From assembly GCA_947311645.1 (NCBI GenBank), contig CAMZKZ010000020.1:1-8248 (forward strand): a stretch of DNA of 8,248 bases, read 5' to 3'. Shown in pieces: positions 1 through 6,000 of this stretch (its first letter is position 1; every line of letters begins with the position of its first letter). A program made the position numbers and the translations under genes. The notes under the pieces were generated by a model. It did no database searches, had not been told where the DNA came from, and worked only from the letters and a program-made list of their open reading frames with translations. This DNA is from an uncultured Candidatus Altimarinota bacterium. GTDB taxonomy: Bacteria; Patescibacteriota; Gracilibacteria; CAIRYL01.

Positions 1-6
1 ACAGTA

Positions 7-519
7 TTATATTTTTTTAAATTCACAAATCTTTATATCAAATATATTCTTTTCATCTTTTGGAATATTTTTACATGAAAGTTGTGTGTAGTCTGTAAAA
101 GTAATATTTGGAAAAAAACTATCAGCATTTGGAAATGTCGCATCTACAAATGTAAGTGATAAATGAGTTGCGTATTGTAAAAATATCTCATATATATTGC
201 TTCCTCCAATAATCATCATTTCATATTCAGGATGTGTTTGCATTTCTTTTTCATGAATATCAAGAATTTCTTGAACACTATGTGCTAATATTGTATTTTT
301 ACATGATGAAATATCATAGTGTTTATCTCGTGTGAGAATAATATTTTTTCGATGTGGTAATTCCATACCAATACTTTCAAATGTTTTTCTTCCCATTACT
401 ACCGTTTTGTTTTGTGTTCGTGTACGAAAATGTTTCATGTCTGTTGGCAAATCCCACAGTAATGTATTGTGAATACCAATTTCATTGTTTTTACCCATTG
501 CAGATATAAGGGTTATCAT
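7..519 (-). CDS. folA: Dihydrofolate reductase (DHFR, type I)
   Basis: Cytosolic enzyme that reduces dihydrofolate to tetrahydrofolate with NADPH, feeding thymidylate and one-carbon metabolism. The 170-residue length is normal for chromosomal DHFR (E. coli FolA has 159). Visible family features: an N-terminal strand MITLISAMG; the substrate loop with W22 and the catalytic acid D27 in LWDLPTDMKHF; the NADPH-binding segment VMGRKTFESIG at 41-51; the double-glycine IIGGSNIYE at 103-111; and a C-terminal LTFVDATFPNADSFFP region at 122-137. The start is the ATG at 517-519, 40 bp after the stop of the ttcA-like gene, so co-transcription is likely. An A-run but no Shine-Dalgarno motif precedes it. 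The stop is TAA, leaving only 6 bp to the window edge. A thymidylate synthase gene often sits beside folA; none is visible, but it could lie beyond the edge. Identification is firm. Confidence 0.95.
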   Translation of the reverse strand: MITLISAMGKNNEIGIHNTLLWDLPTDMKHFRTRTQNKTVVMGRKTFESIGMELPHRKNIILTRDKHYDISSCKNTILAHSVQEILDIHEKEMQTHPEYEMMIIGGSNIYEIFLQYATHLSLTFVDATFPNADSFFPNITFTDYTQLSCKNIPKDEKNIFDIKICEFKKI

Positions 520-559
520 TTTTTTTCAGTAAAAAAATATATTCTAAAATTCTAATTTT

Positions 560-1339
560 CTATTTTGATTCTGTAGTATATAAACTTTCAATATCTATAT
601 TTCCGAGTGCGTTTCGCATTGAATCAAAAAGTGTTGGGTTTTCTGCTTCGAGAGTTGCAAGTAAGTGTTTCGTTTTGTATCGAACATGTGGCATTTTTGC
701 ATTTGGCATAACCATTCCCGGACACATTTCGTCTCCAGCTGCAGGAATATTATTATTTTTTGCAACTTCAGAAATTAATGTTTCCCGCACATATGCAAGA
801 GGTCGAATCATTATATCTCCACTTTCTGTTGTGTATTTCGGTGGCATAGACCGCATTATTCCATTGTACATCATGCTCATAAATAGGCTTTCAACTGCAT
901 CATCTAAATGATGACCAAGAGCGATTTTATTACAGTTATATTGTTTGGCAGCAGCAGATAAATTTCCTCGTCGAAGACGCGAAAAAAAACTACAAAATGA
1001 AGAATTTTTATTCATTTTTGTTTTGGAAAGTTCAAAAACTTCCGTTTCCATAAATTCATGTGGAATTTCATATGCATCAAAATGTGCTTTTTGTGCAGAA
1101 AAATCTTCTCCCATTCCGTATAAAATGGTTACCGCTTGAAAAGTAAATTTTACAGGAGAGTGTTTTTGTAAATGTTTGAAGACATGTGCGAGTAGTGTGG
1201 AATCTTTTCCTCCGCTGAGTCCTAATAAAATATGATCTCCTTCTTGAATCATATTAAATTTTTCTATAGCTTTTCCTACATGTTTTAAAATTTTTTGTGG
1301 AATTTTAATTTTTTCTATTTTTTCTTTAGGTTCTGTCAT
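560..1339 (-). CDS. ttcA: TtcA-like tRNA 2-thiocytidine synthase (PP-loop ATPase)
   Basis: The TtcA family adenylates and thiolates cytidine 32 of certain tRNAs, using ATP and an iron-sulfur cluster in the cytosol. The 259-residue protein has the PP-loop SGGKDS at 42-47, the second family motif ALGHHLDDAVES at 140-151, and the TtcA-type segment CSFFSRLRRG at 116-125. In TtcA the last segment reads C-x-x-C, giving two of three cluster cysteines; here C116 is kept but the second position is F119. C206, in DEMCPGM, probably matches the third ligand, and C136 is an extra nearby cysteine. Overall order and length match TtcA rather than TilS, which is longer. The start is the ATG at 1337-1339 with no Shine-Dalgarno sequence; the stop is TAG. 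It lies 114 bp after the msrQ-like gene and 40 bp before folA. Family assignment is good; because of the missing cysteine, exact chemistry and substrate are less certain. Confidence 0.85.
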   Translation of the reverse strand: MTEPKEKIEKIKIPQKILKHVGKAIEKFNMIQEGDHILLGLSGGKDSTLLAHVFKHLQKHSPVKFTFQAVTILYGMGEDFSAQKAHFDAYEIPHEFMETEVFELSKTKMNKNSSFCSFFSRLRRGNLSAAAKQYNCNKIALGHHLDDAVESLFMSMMYNGIMRSMPPKYTTESGDIMIRPLAYVRETLISEVAKNNNIPAAGDEMCPGMVMPNAKMPHVRYKTKHLLATLEAENPTLFDSMRNALGNIDIESLYTTESK

Positions 1340-1453
1340 TTGAAAATATAATAAAATCGGAATTTTATAAAAAGTATCTCAAAATATAGAAATATTTTAT
1401 AGAGATATTTTTAATATTCTTTCATCTGTGTTGATGGTATCTGTACCGTAATA

Positions 1454-2119
1454 TTATTCTTTTTCTGTAATAAAAAATTTTCGCAGTGGAATTTTAATTT
1501 TTTTTGCAGAAAGAATCCATAAAATCGAAAGCAGTACAACGGGAATAATAGGTTCTAATACTTCGATATCTGCATATGTTTCATGCTCTTTTGCTTTAAT
1601 GATAACCACATGAATTACAATAACTATAAGTGCAATATATGTAAGTTTATGAAGTTTTTTCCAGTTTCTTTTTAAGAGTGTAATAGAAAAAATATTTGAA
1701 GTAAGAGTAAGGAGTATAAAAATAAAAAAACCTATAATTCCCCAAAAAAATAATTTTGAGGGGTCCCATAGTATGGGATTTGAAAATAGTGTTGTAAGTG
1801 GGATATCTTTGTAGAGAAAAAATCCAATACTGTGTGCAATTCCTAAATTTCCACATAAAATACCGATTTCTTTTCGTAATGGCATGAGAGATTTTAGTAT
1901 TTTTACATCGAAAAATATTTGTGAAAGTGGTCGCAGTGCTAAAAGAATGAGGAGTAATAAAAGACTTTTTTCTCCCATGTCTTTATATTGAGATGGATTG
2001 AAATAAATAATTATGAAGGGAAGGAATGCAATAATAAGCAGTCCTATTTTCAATGTAGAAAAGTATGGAATTTTTCCATAAAAAATAAGAGATCGAAGGA
2101 AAGTAAGAATATTGTTCAT
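1454..2119 (-). CDS. msrQ: MsrQ-like heme-binding membrane protein (ferric reductase-like domain)
   Basis: A 221-residue inner-membrane protein, close to E. coli MsrQ (about 211). MsrQ is a b-type heme protein that passes electrons from the quinone pool to the periplasmic methionine sulfoxide reductase MsrP. Hydrophobic segments lie at about 24-40, 52-70, 85-103, 123-148, 158-174 and 189-204. The diagnostic histidines are H96 (in GIAHSIGF), H157 (in KKLHKLTY) and H170 (in VIVIHVV). The 13-residue spacing of the last pair, and about 60 from the first, match the heme ligands of MsrQ as I recall them. A TLTSN segment before the RNWKKLH loop also resembles the family. Its ATG lies 3 bp after the mscS stop, so translation is probably coupled; no Shine-Dalgarno is seen. 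No msrP is in the window, so the partner is unknown; another ferric-reductase-like role is possible. Confidence 0.75.
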   Translation of the reverse strand: MNNILTFLRSLIFYGKIPYFSTLKIGLLIIAFLPFIIIYFNPSQYKDMGEKSLLLLLILLALRPLSQIFFDVKILKSLMPLRKEIGILCGNLGIAHSIGFFLYKDIPLTTLFSNPILWDPSKLFFWGIIGFFIFILLTLTSNIFSITLLKRNWKKLHKLTYIALIVIVIHVVIIKAKEHETYADIEVLEPIIPVVLLSILWILSAKKIKIPLRKFFITEKE

Positions 2120-2122
2120 AGA

Positions 2123-2989
2123 TTATGTGTTATATAAATGAATATCGTGTTGTGGGTATGGAAATGAAATATTATTTTTATCAAATTCTTTTTTAATACG
2201 TTCTGTGAATGCAAATTTTATATCCCAATAATTCTCACTTTTTACCCATACTCGAAAGGTGATATTAACAGAACTTTCTGCAAGTTCAGATACTGCAATA
2301 GTTATATCTGTTTTATCTATCACTCTTGCATCACTCTCTGCAATGTTTTGTAATACTGATTTTGCATCATCGATGCTATCATTATATCCAATTCCAATAG
2401 TAAAGTCGACGCGTCGCTTTGGCAGAGAAGAATAATTTATCATTGAAGACGATGAACATTCTGCATTGGGAATAATAATTCGTTTATTGTCGGGTGTTGT
2501 TAAAATAGTATTGAAAATTTGGATTTCTGAAACGGTTCCTGCATATCCTGCAAGTTCTACATAGTCACCAACTTTAAAGGGTCGAAAGGCAAGAAGCATG
2601 GCACCACCCGCAAAATTTTGTAGTGTTCCAGAAAGTGCCATACCAATCGCCAAACCAGCAGCTCCTAAAATTGCAACAAATGAGGTTGTAGGAATTCCTA
2701 TATATGTAACAAGAGATAAAACAAGGAGAACTTTTAATATATTGCTTACAATGCTTGTTAAAAATCCTAAAAGTGTTTTATCAAATCGTTGTTTTTGTAG
2801 TGTTTTTTTTAGTAGAGTGGTAAGTTTTGCAATTGCTTTAAATCCAAAATATAAACCAAAAATAAAAATAAGTAATTTTATACCACCTCCTATTATCATT
2901 GGAATATAAGAGCTAAAATCTATCGTTGATATAAATCCTGTATCGATTGGAAGCGTATCTGTCATTGTATCTAAAAGGTTGTCTTGCAT
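2123..2989 (-). CDS. mscS: Small-conductance mechanosensitive channel MscS
   Basis: Homoheptameric inner-membrane channel that opens under membrane tension and releases solutes during hypo-osmotic shock. At 288 residues it is nearly the length of E. coli MscS (286). TM1 is about 29-50, TM2 about 74-97 and the pore-lining TM3 about 103-135. The TM3 Gly/Ala packing pattern is intact (A106, G109, A110, G112, A114, G116, G121). The pore-seal residue L105 of E. coli corresponds to L113; the L109 position is M117. The beta domain has FRPFKVGDYVEL at 135-146, and the C-terminal segment ISFPYPQHDIHL at 274-285 is highly typical. The ATG at 2987-2989 follows an A-run without Shine-Dalgarno; M9 is a less likely alternative. 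It is the first gene of a two-gene unit with the msrQ-like gene and is preceded by its own promoter. Confidence 0.96.
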   Translation of the reverse strand: MQDNLLDTMTDTLPIDTGFISTIDFSSYIPMIIGGGIKLLIFIFGLYFGFKAIAKLTTLLKKTLQKQRFDKTLLGFLTSIVSNILKVLLVLSLVTYIGIPTTSFVAILGAAGLAIGMALSGTLQNFAGGAMLLAFRPFKVGDYVELAGYAGTVSEIQIFNTILTTPDNKRIIIPNAECSSSSMINYSSLPKRRVDFTIGIGYNDSIDDAKSVLQNIAESDARVIDKTDITIAVSELAESSVNITFRVWVKSENYWDIKFAFTERIKKEFDKNNISFPYPQHDIHLYNT

Positions 2990-2998
2990 AATTTTTTT

Positions 2999-3025
2999 TA
3001 AGTGTAATACAGTAATTACACTGTA
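2999..3025 (-). promoter_or_regulatory. Nested inverted repeats over the mscS -10 box (candidate operator)
   Basis: Two overlapping inverted repeats are read directly. TACAGT (3008-3013) and ACTGTA (3020-3025) are 6-bp perfect arms around a 6-bp centre, and the second arm coincides exactly with the proposed -10 hexamer. AGTGTAAT (3001-3008) and ATTACACT (3015-3022) are 8-bp perfect arms, also around a 6-bp centre. With a start site near 3013 the transcript would lack the upstream arms, so a DNA-level operator is more likely than an RNA hairpin. The regulator is unknown and no regulator gene is visible nearby. Confidence 0.4.
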
Positions 3026-3048
3026 TCTGTGATAGTTTTTGGTGTCAA
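3020..3048 (-). promoter_or_regulatory. Sigma70-type promoter of mscS-msrQ
   Basis: On the minus strand a perfect -35 hexamer TTGACA (3043-3048) is followed by a 17-bp spacer and TACAGT (3020-3025), which matches four of six positions of TATAAT. Transcription would start near 3013, giving a leader of about 24 nt before the mscS ATG. The spacing and position between two transcription units support it. No extended -10 TG is present. Confidence 0.55.
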
Positions 3049-3053
3049 TAAAT

Positions 3054-3095
3054 ACACTATTCGCATTATTCGCATTATTCGCGAATGTATAGTGT
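3054..3095 (-). repeat. Triplicated 9-bp unit inside an inverted repeat (possible terminator)
   Basis: On the plus strand ATTCGC occurs three times (3059-3064, 3068-3073, 3077-3082) separated by ATT, forming a tandem 9-bp repeat. The last copy continues into a perfect 10-bp palindrome ATTCGCGAAT (3077-3086). Outer arms ACACTAT (3054-3060) and ATAGTGT (3089-3095) enclose the block. As minus-strand RNA it can fold into about 6 plus 5 paired bases with a 4-nt bulge and a 16-nt loop, starting at the stop codon of the giant gene. It may terminate that transcript, but only a weak U-rich stretch follows, so termination is unproven. The repeat itself is certain. Confidence 0.6.
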
Positions 3096-6000
3096 TATCC
3101 TCCGAGCAATGCAGCAAGAGGATCTACTTCTGTAGAGCTTGTAGGAGTTGAAGTCGCTGTTGGTGTTGCTGTAGCTGTAGCTGTTGCTGTAGTTGTAGCT
3201 GTAGTTGTAGGTGTTGGCGTTGGTGTAGGTGTAGGGGTTCGTGTTTGAATATTTGCAGTAGGGTATGGAGTTGGGGTATTGCTTACTGAATATGTAGGAA
3301 GTGGTGTAGCAATTCCTGTATTCATGGTTGGTGTTGGACTCGCATTTGTCGTAATTGCAGTAGGCTGTGGTGTAGGTGTTGAAAGTGGATTTGGAGTTGC
3401 AGAAAAAAGTGGAGTTGGCGTTGCTGAATACTGAAGAGTATTATTGCTTTGTGTATGGTTATCTGTTCCAGAAATACCTGTGTTCGAATTTGTTGATGCA
3501 TCAGTTCCTGTATATGTATTTGGATTAGCACTATTATGTATTGTATTATTTGAACTTTCTGATATCTCTGAAATCACTTCTCCATATTGTGCAGAAAATA
3601 ATGTAAAATCTTTAAAATCTACTTTTCCATCTCCATCAAAATCACCAGAATCTACTTCTTTATATGTTTTTCCATATACTGCTGCAAAAAGCGTAAAATC
3701 CGAAAAATCAACAACTTTATCATTATTAAAATCTGCTACTCCATAGAGGTTTCCAAGATTTTCTCCTATTGGTGCAGAAAATGCATTAAATTGTGCTAGT
3801 TTTCGTTTTTCTATACTTTCTCCATAAATTGAATAAATATTTTTATAATAGAGTTTATATGAAGCTCCTGCATTTTGTGATTCTGTTGTTATCTCAATGC
3901 TTGTTTTATCTTTGAGTTTTAAATCTAATACTTTTAGCTCTATTTTTGTTCCAGTTTTTAGTATAAAAATATTGTCTGTATTCAGAATACTACTCGCAGA
4001 AAGTGGCTGGTTAAAGGTAAGAGTGATTTTTTCTGGTGAAGTAGTGATAGTATTTACCATTTTTAACGGTATACTATTTGTTGGTTTTGCATATCCACTA
4101 AAATTAAAAATTCTATCGGTAAATGATGAATATACTAATCCAATTTTTTGTGCATCAATATTTAATGCATATTCTTTTTTCTCTTCTTGTTCTGCTGTAG
4201 TGATGGTTACGAGTTTTCCATCTGGGCTTGCAATTACACTATAAATTTTTAATGCTTCATTTTTATTTTGTGCATTGGTAATTTGAAAGAATGTTTCTTT
4301 TAATTTTGAAGGATCAATTGCTTTTGTAAATAAAACTTCAATTGAATTATGTGCTACTGCTTGTATAACAGCAATAGTATTTGTTCCATCTTGTAATACT
4401 GTTTCGGCAGTTCGAATAGGAAGTTGTAGTGTTCCGGTGCTCATATTTTTGTTGGTATCAATTGCAGTAATTTCAAGGGTATAGTTTTCTTCTCGTGCTT
4501 TTGTTGTTTTTGGGATAATTAAATCTGAAATATAATACCATTGCCCTTTGTCTTCCTTCATGATTGGCATCATACAAAGAAGTGTTCGTGTAGAAATACA
4601 CTGTTCTTCTCCGTTTATATCTTTTGAAGATGTTCCTTTTGGAAGTTCAGCTCCATTAAAGAGTGCTGTATTCCCAAGTTTTAAAATAACATGAGAGATA
4701 TCATCATCTATATCTTGTACAAAAACATATGCAGAAAATTTCGTTTCTCCATCTGCAATTGCTTCGAGAGGAGTAATATAATTTTTCTCTGATAGAATTT
4801 GAGGAGGTCGACCGTTATCTGCACTATGATCAATTTCTAACCATACAGTTTTACTAAATTCGTTTCCTTCTTTATCGGTTGCAGTAATTCGTATTTCTTT
4901 TTTTCCAACAGATGCTCCCATTGGAAGAATAAGAGGAGTAGAAGAATACCACTGCGATCGTCCTTCAATAGCTCCACCTTCTAAAGAAAGTGGGGGAAGT
5001 CCTAAACTTGAAAGGTTAAGAGATACATTGGTAATATTATCGGCACCTTGTGGGTCGCTCACTTTTGTATGTATTTGAAAAGTAGATTTTCCATCTTTTA
5101 CCAAATGATTTGACGGAGTGAAGTATGTATCTTCTGTAGTCATACTTGGTCCTTGATTATTTGTTCGTGTAACAGTAAGAGTGTGTTGGCGTTCTGTTTC
5201 TTCACCTTGTGCATCAATTGCAGTAAGGGTAATTTGGTACGATCCATCGGCTACTGATTCTGGAATAACAATAGGGTTTTCATTTTCAAAAAATCGTGTT
5301 TGACTACTTTCTTGACCTGTATTTAAAGGTTTTAGAAAAATTGTATTGAGTTGTACAGATGAAAGATCAACAGCGACTGTTGTAATATCATCACCTCCAT
5401 CTTCATCAGTTATTTTTGCAACAATTAATATCGGATGATTTGAATCGGCAGGGTTTACAGTATCTGGAGAAATAGTAAATTCTGAAATTACTGGTGGTAT
5501 TGAACCTGTTGTGTCTCGTGATACTATTATGCTTACATATCCTTCTGCATGTATTCCAGATTTATTTTGTGCAACAATAGGAATTTTATATGGAGTGAGA
5601 GAGGTTGCAACTGTTTCGGGAACAGTTACATTTTCCAATACATAAATTTGCATTCCATTTTCAATTTCACCTTTCCCAAGTTCTATTACAGCTGGTCCAT
5701 CTATCACTCGTAAATCAGCTGTCACTTTTTCTAAATCTGCAAGTCCACGAGAATCATCTATATATACATATAAATTTGTAGTTTGGTTTCCATCATTTTT
5801 TATTTTCTGAGGAGATGCATAGCTTTTTTCAGATAATACAATAATTTCATCAGATTGAATATCTTCAACAATAAATGCAGATGTTTTTGTAAGATTTTTT
5901 GCAATTCCACCATCGTTCCATTTAAATTCTATATCATATACTTGTTTAAGAATTGATGAAGGAATTGTAAAACGCACAGAAGTATCGGTTGTATCAATTT

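Noticed and set aside
1436..1447. GGTA/TACC hairpin just after the msrQ-like stop, considered as a terminator
   Set aside because: The stem is only 4 bp with a 4-nt loop and no U-tract follows on the minus strand.
1340..1453. Promoter for ttcA-folA in the 114-bp gap
   Set aside because: Several TATAAA-like -10 sequences occur, but none has a -35 at acceptable spacing; in such AT-rich DNA they are expected by chance. A promoter may exist but cannot be chosen.
3059..3085. CRISPR-like array
   Set aside because: The units are 9 bp and contiguous with no spacers, so this is a short tandem repeat.
3897..4244. Plus-strand open frame of 115 codons inside the giant gene
   Set aside because: It is fully antisense to a Big_5-like module with clear domain structure, and its translation shows no recognisable motif. 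The same holds for plus-strand frames at 675-911, 945-1139, 2598-2909, 3444-3746, 6227-6478, 6507-6695, 7524-7766 and 7964-8194.
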